Positions 15,418-23,486 of a stretch of DNA of 39,776 bases are shown here, piece after piece (positions within the stretch are counted from its first letter, which is position 1; every line of letters starts with the position of its first letter). A model generated the notes under the pieces. It was not told the DNA's origin, did not search any database, and saw only the letters and a program-made list of their open reading frames with translations. The DNA is from an uncultured Archangium sp. GTDB taxonomy: Bacteria; Myxococcota; Myxococcia; Myxococcales; Myxococcaceae. The stretch spans positions 1 through 39,776 of the forward strand of contig CAMLFP010000009.1 in assembly GCA_946479335.1 (NCBI GenBank), written 5' to 3'. Made by a program: the position numbers and the translations under genes.

Positions 15418-16016
15418 CACTCGTCTGACAGCTCGACGTTCCAATACGCCGCTTCGGCCAGATTGAGAAATGGTAACCACGCGCGGTGCGCGCCCTTCAT
15501 CGGCGCGCCGCGGAACAGGGGCGTCCACTTCGGGCGCACCGGCTCACGCAGCAGCTTGATGCCGGCCTGCGCGGGAGTCCGCCCGCCCTTACGCAGGTTG
15601 CACTCGATGCACGAGCAGACGACGTTCTCCCAGCAGGTGCGGCCGCCCTGGCTGCGCGGCACGACGTGATCGAGGTTGAGATCGGCGCGCTTCCGCTTGC
15701 GGCCGCAGTACTGGCAGGTGTCTTCGTCGCGCGCGTAGATGTTGAGGCGCGAGAAGCGCACGCGCACGCGCGGCAGCTTCTCGAACATCGTCAACACCAC
15801 CACCCGCGGCATGCGGATCGAGCGCGACACGCCCTTGATGGCGTCTTCTTCGTTCGCGGCCGACAGCGCGGCCCAGTCGGCGAAGTCATAGAGCCGGTAC
15901 TGCTCGTCGATCGCGCGGGCGACGCCCTGGTACAGCAGCGAGATCGCGCGTTTGACGTTGGTGACATGCACCGGCTGGTAGTGCCGGTTCAGCACCAGGA
16001 CTGCGCTGTTCAACAT
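15417..16016 (-). CDS. HNH endonuclease family protein (copy 1)
   Basis: A 199-residue protein with an N-terminal domain (LNRHYQPVHVTNVKRAISLLY) typical of a widespread bacterial HNH group, then an HNH nuclease domain: CQYC and a second CIEC pair that should bind zinc, LDHVVPRSQGG with the catalytic His, and a NLRKGGRTP segment. It is likely a metal-dependent DNA nuclease with unknown target; no methylase, toxin or phage genes accompany it. AAGGAG lies 7 nt before the ATG. It is paralogous to the HNH gene 255 bases upstream and coupled to the ATPase gene downstream. Confidence 0.9.
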   Translation of the reverse strand: MLNSAVLVLNRHYQPVHVTNVKRAISLLYQGVARAIDEQYRLYDFADWAALSAANEEDAIKGVSRSIRMPRVVVLTMFEKLPRVRVRFSRLNIYARDEDTCQYCGRKRKRADLNLDHVVPRSQGGRTCWENVVCSCIECNLRKGGRTPAQAGIKLLREPVRPKWTPLFRGAPMKGAHRAWLPFLNLAEAAYWNVELSDE

Positions 16017-16023
16017 CGAGAGG

Positions 16024-16029
16024 CTCCTT
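16024..16029 (-). promoter_or_regulatory. Ribosome binding site of HNH copy 1
   Basis: AAGGAG on the - strand, 7 nt upstream of the ATG at 16016. Confidence 0.7.
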
Positions 16030-16057
16030 TCACAGCGAGTTCACGACGATTGACGCA

Positions 16058-16086
16058 AGTCTACCGCGCAGTGCCCACAGACGAAA
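16058..16086 (-). promoter_or_regulatory. Weak candidate promoter of HNH copy 1
   Basis: TAGACT (16058-16063) with TTTCGT (16081-16086) 17 nt upstream on the - strand. The -35 match is poor and overlaps the U-tract of the preceding terminator; the need for a promoter after that terminator is the main argument. Confidence 0.25.
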
Positions 16087-16120
16087 AAGCCCTCCTCTCG
16101 GGTCAACCCGAAAGGAGGGC
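16084..16120 (-). terminator. Strong intrinsic terminator after HNH copy 2
   Basis: GCCCTCCT (16089-16096) pairs with AGGAGGGC (16113-16120), continued after one mismatch by TCGGGT/ACCCGA. On the - strand it is followed directly by TTTTTCG. It separates the two HNH genes transcriptionally. In the + direction only a weak T-rich stretch follows. Confidence 0.88.
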
Positions 16121-16270
16121 CATTTCTTCGTCACTCACAAGGAAGCGAGCGTGGGACGCCAGGGCTCTGTGTTGCGTAAGCCAGCGTCAAGCGCGCCACC
16201 AGGACGCCACTGTCTCCATCGATCTCGTTGGATGTCTTGAACGGCCGAAACCGATCAAAATTTCCCTGTT

Positions 16271-16816
16271 TCAGTCTTCTTCGAGGCTGCCGTGCCAGTA
16301 GGTCAGGTCGCGCAGCCAGTTCTGCCAGCTGACCGGCATGCCCTTCTGGAAGGTGAACGTGAGCTTGACGCCTTCCGGCAGCCGCGCGGGCTTCACCGGC
16401 GCCGTCTTCAAGCGCATCTTCGCCTCGGCCGGCGTGCGCCCACCCTTCTTCTGGTTGCAGCGCACACAGGCGATCACGATGTTCTCCCAGTGCGTGCCGC
16501 CGCCGCGGCTCTTCGGCACCACGTGATCGTACGTGGCCTCCGCGCGGCTGAGCTTCACGCTGCAGTACTGGCATTGCCCGTGATCGCGCGCGAAGACGTT
16601 CTCGCGGCTGAAGCGCACCACCGGCTTGCGGTGCCTCCCCAACTTCAAGAAGCGCACGACCGAGGGCATCTTCACCTCGAAGGTCACGGAGCGGATGGTC
16701 TGGTCTTCGTACTCCTCGACCACCTCGACCTTGCCGAGGAAGAGCAGCGTGATCGCGCGCTGCCAGGGGACGCGCGCGACGGGTTGCCAGATTGAGTTGA
16801 GAACGAGTGTTTCCAT
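16271..16816 (-). CDS. HNH endonuclease family protein (copy 2)
   Basis: A 181-residue paralogue of the neighbouring HNH protein: the same layout of an N-terminal LVLNSIWQPVARVPWQRAI segment, CQYC and CVRC zinc pairs, YDHVVPKSRGG with the catalytic His, and QKKGGRTPAEA. Identity with copy 1 is moderate, so the duplication is old. Translation is driven by a perfect AAGGAGGT site with 7-nt spacing, which suggests high expression. A 150-nt tail separates the stop from a strong terminator. It lies 63 nt after the transglycosylase stop on the same strand. Biological role unknown; restriction or repair are possibilities without support here. Confidence 0.9.
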   Translation of the reverse strand: METLVLNSIWQPVARVPWQRAITLLFLGKVEVVEEYEDQTIRSVTFEVKMPSVVRFLKLGRHRKPVVRFSRENVFARDHGQCQYCSVKLSRAEATYDHVVPKSRGGGTHWENIVIACVRCNQKKGGRTPAEAKMRLKTAPVKPARLPEGVKLTFTFQKGMPVSWQNWLRDLTYWHGSLEED

Positions 16817-16823
16817 CGGTGCG

Positions 16824-16831
16824 ACCTCCTT
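16824..16831 (-). promoter_or_regulatory. Perfect Shine-Dalgarno sequence (AAGGAGGT)
   Basis: Eight-base match to the anti-SD, 7 nt before ATG 16816. This is the strongest ribosome binding site seen in the window, contrasting with the many SD-less starts around it. Confidence 0.85.
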
Positions 16832-16879
16832 CCTGGGTTGGACGGGCCGACGGACGGAAAGCGCCGGAATTTCTGACGG

Positions 16880-19249
16880 CTACCCGCTCTTGGCGTTCTT
16901 CACCGGCGGCGGCGCGACGAGGTGCGCGAACTGCCCCGGCGCGTAGAGCAGCTTGTAGGTGTTGTAGCTGCGCAGCACGCGCTTCACGTACCCGCGGGTC
17001 TCCTGCAGCGGCACCTGCTCGACCCACGCGGCGAGATCGGCGTCACCGTTCTCGCGACGCCAGCGCGACACCGCGCCCTCGCCTGCGTTGTAGCTGGCGA
17101 TGGCGAACGGCTTGATGCCCTTCTGGCGGATGATGAGATCTGACAGGTAGCGCGCGCCGAGTTGGATGTTGAGGTCGGGCTCCAGCAGCGCCGCCTGGTT
17201 GGGGCGCTTGAGCTTCAACTGCATCGCGACGCCGTTCGCGGTGGCGGGCATCAACTGGCACAGGCCCAGCGCGCCGGCCCACGAGAGCGCCTTCGGGTCG
17301 AGCGCGCTCTCCTCGCGCATCAGCGCCTGCAGCAGATCAGGGTCGAGCTCGTCGGCGGCCTGGGAATGCTCCACGATCAGCTCGCGGAAGGCGTTGGGGT
17401 ACGCGATCTCCCAGAAGGCGCGGCGCTCGGCGGTGATGGGGCCCGACAGATCGCGGCGGAGCCACAGGCGCGCCATGCCGTGCGCGGAGCGCTCCTGCTG
17501 CGCCATCGAGAGCATCATCACCATCAACCGCAGCGCATCGGAGGTGAGCACCGAGCGATCGATCGAAAGGATCTCCGCGGGCACCGTGTCTCCGAGGCCG
17601 AGGCGGAGCAGCTCTACCGCGCTGCGGAACTGCGGATCACCGGCCAGCACGCCCGCATACATCGGGAACGGGTCGAGCGCGGCGGGCGCGGCGAGCACCG
17701 CGCCGGTGAGCGCGAGGCCGCGCGCCTCGTCGAGCTGCGCCACGCGCTCGCGCGAGACGAGCCCGTAGTAGGTGGCGGGGTGTTCGGTGGCGACCGTCTC
17801 GTACAGCGCGAGCGCGTCGGCGAGCTGCCCCTGCTGCTCCAGCAGGCGGCCGCGCCAGTACTGCGCGCGCTCCAGCTCGGCGCTCTCCTCCGCGTGGCCC
17901 CAGCGGCCCTCGATCTCGGTGAGGAACTCCAGCGCCTCTTCGTTCCGCCCTTCGGTGCGCGCGATCCAGAACAGCTTGAAGAGCGCGTCGGCGGCGAAGT
18001 CGCCGTTCGGGTACTTGTCGACGATGTCGATGAGCCGCTCCACCGCCTCGTCGCGCTGCCCGCGGCGCCAGTGCACATCGGCGGCGAAGAAGAGCGCGTC
18101 ATCGGCCAGCGCGCTGTCGGGGAACTCGCGCGCCAGCGATTCGTAGGTGCCGGCGGCGAGCCCCTGGGCGGCGATGGTCTGGCTGAAGCCCAGTGTGAAG
18201 AGCGCCTTCGCGCGGAGTTCGGGATCCTTGCAGCGGCGCACCTGCGCCAGCTCCGGGACCGCCTTCGCGTGTTGGCGCTGCTTCCGGTAGCCCTTCCCCA
18301 GCGCGAAGTGCGCGCGACAGACCAGCGCGTCGAAGTCGGCGAGGCACGCGCGCGACTTGCACTCCGGCGGAGCCTTCAGCGCGGGGACGAGCGGCTCGAG
18401 CATGGTGATGCCCTGCACGTTGCGGTGCGCGTCGATCAACGACTCCGCGCGTGTCACCACGATCTCCAGCGACAGCGTCGCGAGGTCGCCGAGGCGTGCC
18501 TCCGCCTTGGTGGCTTCGCGGGAGATGGCGTGCCGCGACCAGAGCTTGAGCAGCGCCTCTCGCTCGCCCTTCGCGTCGCGCTTCGAGGCGGCGATGTCGG
18601 CCCACAGCAGCAGCGCCTCGGCGCCGACGTTGCGGCCCCACGGTGGTGCGGGGCGGTCGACATATTCCGCGATCGCGGCCTGCGCGGCCTTGAAGTCGCG
18701 CTTCCACCGGAGCGCCCGCGCGAGCCCGAGGTGCGCGTCGATGGTGAGCCGGGCGCGACCGTTGACCTGGCTGAACACGCGCTCGGCGGCGTCCCAGTCC
18801 TTCAGGGCTTCGTAGCCCCAGCCAGCGTGCACGAGGCACCGATCGCGCAAGGGGGCGTACACCGCGGCGAGCGCCTCGAACTCCGGCGCGGAGAACTTCC
18901 AGTCGCTCGACCGATGGGCCGCGAGCGCGCGAAGGAACCGCACCGGCGGGGTGGCCGGCTGCCCTTCGAGCAACGCGACGGCGCGCGAGAACGCACCGGC
19001 GTCGTACGCGGCCTTGGCCTCGGCGAGCTTCCCCTCCGCGAAGTACGGGGCGAGATCGCTGCGCTCCAGCTTCGGGCCACGGTCGAGCGGCACCGACGCG
19101 ATCTCCGGCGCGGGGAAGGCGGGGTTGGCGAGCCGCACGAACCCGGGGTCAGCCTCTTCTTCTTCCTGCGCCTCGGGCGGGAGGTCGTCAGGAGCCTGCG
19201 CCCAGACGGTGCTCCCCACGATGAGACACAGCGCTCCGACGATTCGCAC
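16880..19249 (-). CDS. Soluble lytic murein transglycosylase with TPR-like repeats (Slt70-like)
   Basis: A 789-residue exported protein that cleaves the MurNAc-GlcNAc bond of peptidoglycan to form 1,6-anhydro ends. It starts with a signal peptide (VRIVGALCLIVGSTVWAQA, start as Met), followed by an acidic linker, then a long superhelix of TPR-like helices (about residues 60-600), and a C-terminal SLT domain with the catalytic Glu647 in MREES, GLCQLMPATA, and ASYNAGEGAVSRW. Length is larger than E. coli Slt70 (about 620 residues). The frame is open far upstream, but GTG 19249 gives the signal peptide directly and lies 6 nt after a TACGAT box. Confidence 0.93.
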   Translation of the reverse strand: MRIVGALCLIVGSTVWAQAPDDLPPEAQEEEEADPGFVRLANPAFPAPEIASVPLDRGPKLERSDLAPYFAEGKLAEAKAAYDAGAFSRAVALLEGQPATPPVRFLRALAAHRSSDWKFSAPEFEALAAVYAPLRDRCLVHAGWGYEALKDWDAAERVFSQVNGRARLTIDAHLGLARALRWKRDFKAAQAAIAEYVDRPAPPWGRNVGAEALLLWADIAASKRDAKGEREALLKLWSRHAISREATKAEARLGDLATLSLEIVVTRAESLIDAHRNVQGITMLEPLVPALKAPPECKSRACLADFDALVCRAHFALGKGYRKQRQHAKAVPELAQVRRCKDPELRAKALFTLGFSQTIAAQGLAAGTYESLAREFPDSALADDALFFAADVHWRRGQRDEAVERLIDIVDKYPNGDFAADALFKLFWIARTEGRNEEALEFLTEIEGRWGHAEESAELERAQYWRGRLLEQQGQLADALALYETVATEHPATYYGLVSRERVAQLDEARGLALTGAVLAAPAALDPFPMYAGVLAGDPQFRSAVELLRLGLGDTVPAEILSIDRSVLTSDALRLMVMMLSMAQQERSAHGMARLWLRRDLSGPITAERRAFWEIAYPNAFRELIVEHSQAADELDPDLLQALMREESALDPKALSWAGALGLCQLMPATANGVAMQLKLKRPNQAALLEPDLNIQLGARYLSDLIIRQKGIKPFAIASYNAGEGAVSRWRRENGDADLAAWVEQVPLQETRGYVKRVLRSYNTYKLLYAPGQFAHLVAPPPVKNAKSG

Positions 19250-19255
19250 CGGCGC

Positions 19256-19282
19256 ATCGTACACAGCGCGCGGGCAGGTCAA
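19256..19282 (-). promoter_or_regulatory. Putative promoter of the transglycosylase gene, leaderless
   Basis: TTGACC (19277-19282) and TACGAT (19256-19261) on the - strand; the 15-nt spacer is short. The -10 box ends 6 nt before GTG 19249 and there is no Shine-Dalgarno. The -35 is embedded in the 13-mer CGAAAGGTTGACC, also found at the 87-aa gene promoter. Confidence 0.45.
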
Positions 19283-19301
19283 CCTTTCGGCTCCAACCAG
19301 A

Positions 19302-19307
19302 TAGGGT
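19302..19307 (+). promoter_or_regulatory. Possible -10 box of the histidine kinase gene
   Basis: TAGGGT ends 11 nt before ATG 19319, with no Shine-Dalgarno between. It lies in a 69-nt divergent intergenic region shared with the transglycosylase promoter. Confidence 0.3.
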
Positions 19308-19318
19308 GAGTCCGCGAG

Positions 19319-21487
19319 ATGGACGTCACCACGCAAAGCAGCTTGATGGCCGCGATCGTCGGCCTCGCGCTGGGCATCGCGATGCTGCTGCGGGCGCACC
19401 GAGCGCGGGTGCTGACCCGCTATGGCGCGCTGGCGATCTCGTTGGGCGGGTTCCACTTCGCGCGGTTCCTGGAGCGGCTCTTCCCGTACACCGACGAGAG
19501 CATCGCGGGCCGCGTGATGCTCGGGGTGTCGATCGTGTTGGGCGCGGTGCTGCCCACGACGACGCTGTCGTTCTTCCTGGAGTTCCTCAACTTCAGCCCG
19601 CGCACGGCGCGCTACGGCCGGCGGGCATCGATCTTGTCGGTGCTCGCGGGGCTCGCGGTGGGCGCCACGCCGCTCGCCGATGTTCAATGGGCGCGCGTCG
19701 CGGTGTCGGTGTGGGTGCTGCTCGCGTTGAGCTTCTCGGTGTCGCTGATCATCGCGCGCATCCGCACCAGCGAGTCGCGCATCGAGCGGCTGCGGCTGCT
19801 GTACCTCGCGGTGGGGCTCGGCGCGTCGGTGCTCTTCAGCGGCCTCGACCTCGTGGCGCGCTTCGGGGTGCCGGTGCCGCCGCTCGGCCCGCTGGTGTCG
19901 ACGCTGTACCTCTTCTTCCTCGCGCAGACGCTGCTGCGGCTCCGCTTGATGGACCTGCACGAGCTGCTCGGGAAGATCGCGTCACAGGCGGTGCTGGCGG
20001 GCATCCTCGCGGTGGTCTTCGTGATCCTCACCTCGTGGGTCGAGAGCACCAGCCTCTTCATCTTCAACACCATCGTCGCGACCTTCGTGATGTTGATCCT
20101 CCTCGACCCGCTCAACCGCTTCGTCGAGGCGCGCATCGTGCAGCTCTTCTTCCGGCAACGGTTCGCCTTCCTCGAGTCGGGGCGTCAGCTGCTGCGCCGC
20201 ACCGCGAACGTGATCGACGCGCCGGAGCTCGCGGCGTCGGTGCTCGACGGCCTCAACGAGACGCGGCGGGTGACGCACACCTCCATCTACCTGCTGGCGG
20301 AGGATCGCCCGGGGTTCCGGCTGCTCGACAGCCGCGGCCCGGTGCCGGCGCTCTTCATCGATCAAGGCACGGCGCGCGCGTTGGTGAGCCGCACGGAGCG
20401 CGCACAGCTCCTGGAGACGGTGGAGCGCCGCGTGACGGAGCTGCGGGCGCAACCGCTTGAGGCCCGGCGTTCGCGCGATGAGCTCCGGCGCCTGAACGAC
20501 GTGCGCGCGGCGATGACCCAGATGAAGGCGGGCATCACGGTGCCGCTGATGGGCAACGATCGCGTGCTGGGCTTCCTGAACCTGTGGGACGAGCGCGTCC
20601 CCGAGGCGTTCGCGTCAGACGAGATCGCGTTGATCCTCGAGATCGCGGCCAGCGTCGCCACGGTGATCGAGAACTCCAAGCTGTACGACAAGATGCGCGA
20701 GCGCGACCGCCTCGCGGCGCTCGGTGAGATGGCCGCCGGTCTGGCGCACGAGATCCGCAACCCGCTGGGGGCGATCAAGGGCGCCGCGCAGTTCCTCGAC
20801 CCGCACCACCTCCCGTCGGAAGAAGGCGAGTTCGTCGAGGTGATCGTCGAGGAGGTCAATCGGCTCAACGGCGTGGTGAGCGCGTTCCTCGACTACTCGC
20901 GCCCGCTGAAACAGAACTTCGGGCCGACGGATCTCGGCGAGGTGGTCAGCCGCACCCTCAAGCTGATCGTCAACGACGTGCCGAAGAACGTGACGATCAA
21001 GGAAGAGCTCGCGGAGGCCATGCCGCGCGTCGACGGCGACGCGGAGCAGCTCAAGCAGGTGCTGATCAACCTCGTGCAGAACGCGGTGCAGGCGCTCGGC
21101 GAGCGGCAGGGCACCATCACGCTGCGCACCGGGCGCCCGGAGCGCTTCGGCGAGTTCCGCGCCCCCGAGTTCGTGGAGCTCCAGGTGGCGGACGACGGCC
21201 CCGGCATCCCCGCTGATCAACAGCTCAACATCTTCGTGCCCTTCTTCACGACGAAGCAGAAAGGCACCGGCCTCGGCCTCGCGATCTGCCAACGCATCGT
21301 GAAGAACCACGGGGGCACCATCTCCGTGCAGAGCCGCCAGGGCGAAGGGTCGACCTTCACCATCCGGCTCCCGGCGCTGCTCGAAGACGCCCCGCCGCAG
21401 GAGACGCCGCCGATCGAAGGCACGCCCATGCCGGTGCCGCCGCCGCTCAAGCCGCCGAAGCGGGAGCGGAAGAAGAAGACCGGCTGA
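19319..21487 (+). CDS. Membrane-bound sensor histidine kinase (orphan)
   Basis: A 722-residue sensor kinase. Residues about 8-285 contain roughly nine hydrophobic helices (an integral-membrane sensor like the N-terminus of PrsK-type kinases), residues about 300-455 fit a GAF-like domain, and the kinase core follows: H-box GLAHEIRNPLG with phosphoacceptor His477, N-box with Asn588 in NLVQNAVQAL, G1 DDGPGIP, F-box FVPFFTTK and G2 GTGLGLAIC. The Pro/Lys-rich tail (PPPLKPPKRERKKK) is unusual. No response regulator is adjacent, so the partner is unknown. It is divergent from the transglycosylase; its 3' end overlaps the convergent AlkA-like gene by 41 nt. Confidence 0.93.
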   Translation: MDVTTQSSLMAAIVGLALGIAMLLRAHRARVLTRYGALAISLGGFHFARFLERLFPYTDESIAGRVMLGVSIVLGAVLPTTTLSFFLEFLNFSPRTARYGRRASILSVLAGLAVGATPLADVQWARVAVSVWVLLALSFSVSLIIARIRTSESRIERLRLLYLAVGLGASVLFSGLDLVARFGVPVPPLGPLVSTLYLFFLAQTLLRLRLMDLHELLGKIASQAVLAGILAVVFVILTSWVESTSLFIFNTIVATFVMLILLDPLNRFVEARIVQLFFRQRFAFLESGRQLLRRTANVIDAPELAASVLDGLNETRRVTHTSIYLLAEDRPGFRLLDSRGPVPALFIDQGTARALVSRTERAQLLETVERRVTELRAQPLEARRSRDELRRLNDVRAAMTQMKAGITVPLMGNDRVLGFLNLWDERVPEAFASDEIALILEIAASVATVIENSKLYDKMRERDRLAALGEMAAGLAHEIRNPLGAIKGAAQFLDPHHLPSEEGEFVEVIVEEVNRLNGVVSAFLDYSRPLKQNFGPTDLGEVVSRTLKLIVNDVPKNVTIKEELAEAMPRVDGDAEQLKQVLINLVQNAVQALGERQGTITLRTGRPERFGEFRAPEFVELQVADDGPGIPADQQLNIFVPFFTTKQKGTGLGLAICQRIVKNHGGTISVQSRQGEGSTFTIRLPALLEDAPPQETPPIEGTPMPVPPPLKPPKRERKKKTG

Positions 21488-22370
21488 CGCGCTTGCCGCG
21501 CAGCGCGCGATCGCGCGGGTCGACCCACCGCCCACGCGCCTCGAGGTTCGACACGAGGAGGATCGACACCCACGTGCGCAGCGGGCGCCAGCGCTCCGCG
21601 ACCGACACGTCGGCCCGGCCATACTCGAGCTCGATCGCGCGCAGCACGCGCGGCTCGGCCACCGGCAGCTCATCCAACGTGCCGGTGCCGCGCACGAGGA
21701 TGTGCGTCGCGGTCCACTCCCCGACACCGCGGATGGTGCGCAGCTGCGCGAGCGCGAACTCACGCGGCAACGCCCGCAGCGCCGCGAGGTTCAACACGCC
21801 CTCCTCCGCCGCGCGCGCGACCGCCTGCAGGCGCGCCCACTTCTCGTCGGGGATGCCGTCGAAGCGGCTCCGCGCAAGCAGCGCCTTGGGTGACGGCGCC
21901 AACGCGTACCGGGCCCCGAACGCGTCGAGGGTGCTGCCCATCGTCTCCGCCATGCGCGTGCGCAGGTTCACCGCCTGCTTCATCGAGATGCGCTGCGCCA
22001 GCACACCCCAGATCGCGGCCTCGTACGGTGACCCGAAGATCGGCGGCCGAAACCCGGGGCGTGCCGCAAGCAACCTGGCGACGACCTCATCTCGCGCGGC
22101 GATGTCACGCAGCGGCGTTGCGTCGACGTCGAGCGAGAAGATGCGCAGCGCTTGATCACGCGCGGCGGCGTCGGGCGCGTCGAGCACCACCGAGTCGCCT
22201 TCTTGCTGCAGCTTCACCGCGCGCGGCTCGAAGCCGTCGTCGGAGAGGAAGGCGACGGTGAGCCCGTCATCGATCGCGCACCCCGCACCCGACGCCGGCG
22301 CGAAGCTGCACCAGAAGCGGCTCGACTCGCGCAGCGAGAACGCGCCCTGCGGCTGGTAGCGGAAGTTCAT
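21447..22370 (-). CDS. AlkA-like DNA-3-methyladenine glycosylase (HhH-GPD) with Glu at the catalytic Asp position
   Basis: A 307-residue base-excision glycosylase-like protein. The N-terminal part resembles the AlkA accessory domain; the HhH-GPD core includes PYEAAIWGVLAQRISMKQAV and the hairpin LRTIRGVGEWTATHILVRG. Counting from the conserved Trp219, the residue 20 positions on, equivalent to catalytic Asp238 of E. coli AlkA, is Glu239 (PVAEPRVLRAI). Activity may thus be altered. ATG 22370 overlaps the stop of the VOC gene by 4 nt (ATGA). The Ser/Arg-rich C-terminus overlaps the kinase gene. Removal of alkylated bases is the family role; retained activity is uncertain. Confidence 0.87.
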   Translation of the reverse strand: MNFRYQPQGAFSLRESSRFWCSFAPASGAGCAIDDGLTVAFLSDDGFEPRAVKLQQEGDSVVLDAPDAAARDQALRIFSLDVDATPLRDIAARDEVVARLLAARPGFRPPIFGSPYEAAIWGVLAQRISMKQAVNLRTRMAETMGSTLDAFGARYALAPSPKALLARSRFDGIPDEKWARLQAVARAAEEGVLNLAALRALPREFALAQLRTIRGVGEWTATHILVRGTGTLDELPVAEPRVLRAIELEYGRADVSVAERWRPLRTWVSILLVSNLEARGRWVDPRDRALRGKRVSRSSSSAPASAA

Positions 22371-22741
22371 CGAGGGCTCTCCGCCAGCACGTACGCGCGG
22401 AGCCGGTGCCCATCGGCGTCGGCCACGGTGAAGGTGAAGCCGAAGTCCATGTCCACCGGCTGCTGCAGCACCTCGAGCCCGAGCGCCTTCCATTCTTCGA
22501 ACCGCTGCAGCACCGCCTCGCGGCTGGGCTGGATGAAGCAGAGCTCCGTGCCGCCGGGGCGGTTGGGTTTCGGCTGCACGTCGTGCGCGGCCCAGAGCCC
22601 GAACTTGAAGCCGTTGGGCAACACGAAGAGCACGAAGTTGGGCGAGCTCTCGACCGGCGGCCCGTCGAACAACTTCTCGTACAACTTCGCGCTGTCTTGC
22701 GGACTGCGGACGGCCAACAACAGATTGTCAAACGCGTGCAT
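22367..22741 (-). CDS. VOC (glyoxalase/bleomycin-resistance fold) family protein
   Basis: A 124-residue single-domain protein of the vicinal oxygen chelate superfamily: two beta-alpha-beta-beta-beta modules, with NLLLAVRSPQDSAKLYEKLF at the start and FTFTVADADGHRLRAYVL at the end. Such proteins can be lyases, dioxygenases or binding proteins; the specific reaction cannot be assigned. AGGAG lies 6 nt before the ATG. It lies between a YafY-type regulator upstream and the AlkA-like gene downstream, and pairs of YafY/WYL regulators and VOC proteins are common, so it may be a target of that regulator. Confidence 0.88.
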   Translation of the reverse strand: MHAFDNLLLAVRSPQDSAKLYEKLFDGPPVESSPNFVLFVLPNGFKFGLWAAHDVQPKPNRPGGTELCFIQPSREAVLQRFEEWKALGLEVLQQPVDMDFGFTFTVADADGHRLRAYVLAESPR

Positions 22742-22747
22742 GTGGCG

Positions 22748-22752
22748 CTCCT
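22748..22752 (-). promoter_or_regulatory. Ribosome binding site of the VOC gene
   Basis: AGGAG on the - strand, 6 nt upstream of ATG 22741; fixes the start. Confidence 0.7.
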
Positions 22753-22787
22753 GGTGTGAGGTGCGCCAGAGGTACCGCTACGCGCTG

Positions 22788-23486
22788 TCAGTTCTTGTCA
22801 GCAGCGTCCTGGGTGAGGCGCGCGCGCCACTCGGTGGCCATCTCGGCGCGCCGGCGCGGGTAGCGCTCTTCGAGCCTCTGCAGCTCGGTGATGCGATCGA
22901 TGCGGAACGAGCGGTAGTCGCCGCGCAGCTCACACCACGCGATCAGCAACAGCACGCGGTCGAAGAAGCCCACGAGGAATGGCCACAGCGTGCGGTGGCT
23001 CACCCGGTCGTTCCCGTCGCGGTAGCCGATGGAGATCTTCGTCTCCGCGCGCATCGCGAGGCGGATCTGCGTGAGATCGACGCTGAGCGGCACGGCGTTC
23101 CACACCGGCGGCACGGTGAGCGCCGAGGCATCGACGTACTCGCGCAGCTCCGAGGGCAATACGGAGCGGATCTTCGCCACCGCGTTCTCCGCGGCCTCGC
23201 CGAGGCGATCGTCGGTGCGGCGGGAGACCCACGTCACGCCGAGCACCAGCGCTTCGATCTCATCGACGGAGAACATCAGCGGCGGCAGCGTGAAGCCCGG
23301 CCGGAGCATGTACCCGAGCCCCGCTTCGCCATGGATCTCCGCGCCCTGGGCCTGGAGCGTGGCGATGTCGCGGTACAGCGTGCGCAACGAGACGCCGAGC
23401 GTGCGCGCGAGCTCCGTGCCGCTCACCGGCGCGCGGTGGCGCCGGAGCACCTGCATCAACTCGAGGAGCCGCGCCGCGCGAGACAT
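22788..23486 (-). CDS. YafY-type HTH/WYL-domain transcriptional regulator
   Basis: A 232-residue regulator. Residues 1-60 are a winged HTH of the DeoR/HTH_11 type (LLELMQVLRRHRAPVSGTELARTLGVSLRTLYRDIATL), and residues about 130-215 form a WYL domain (TKISIGYRDG, RTLWPFLVGFFDRVLLLIAWCELRGDYRSFRIDRI; the usual W-Y-L is partly varied). WYL domains are thought to sense nucleic acid or nucleotide ligands. The ATG at 23486 shares a base with the stop of the upstream gene (TGATG), which excludes the longer open frame. It precedes the VOC and AlkA-like genes by 46 nt and probably controls this small operon. Confidence 0.9.
   Translation of the reverse strand: MSRAARLLELMQVLRRHRAPVSGTELARTLGVSLRTLYRDIATLQAQGAEIHGEAGLGYMLRPGFTLPPLMFSVDEIEALVLGVTWVSRRTDDRLGEAAENAVAKIRSVLPSELREYVDASALTVPPVWNAVPLSVDLTQIRLAMRAETKISIGYRDGNDRVSHRTLWPFLVGFFDRVLLLIAWCELRGDYRSFRIDRITELQRLEERYPRRRAEMATEWRARLTQDAADKN

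Noticed and set aside
15417..16816. HNH pair as homing endonuclease or mobile element
   Set aside because: No intein or intron boundaries, transposase, integrase or terminal repeats are visible, and codon use fits the surroundings.
19250..19960. Upstream extension of the transglycosylase to 1,026 residues
   Set aside because: The extension runs antisense into the histidine kinase gene and is Arg/Gln/His-rich; GTG 19249 directly gives a signal peptide.
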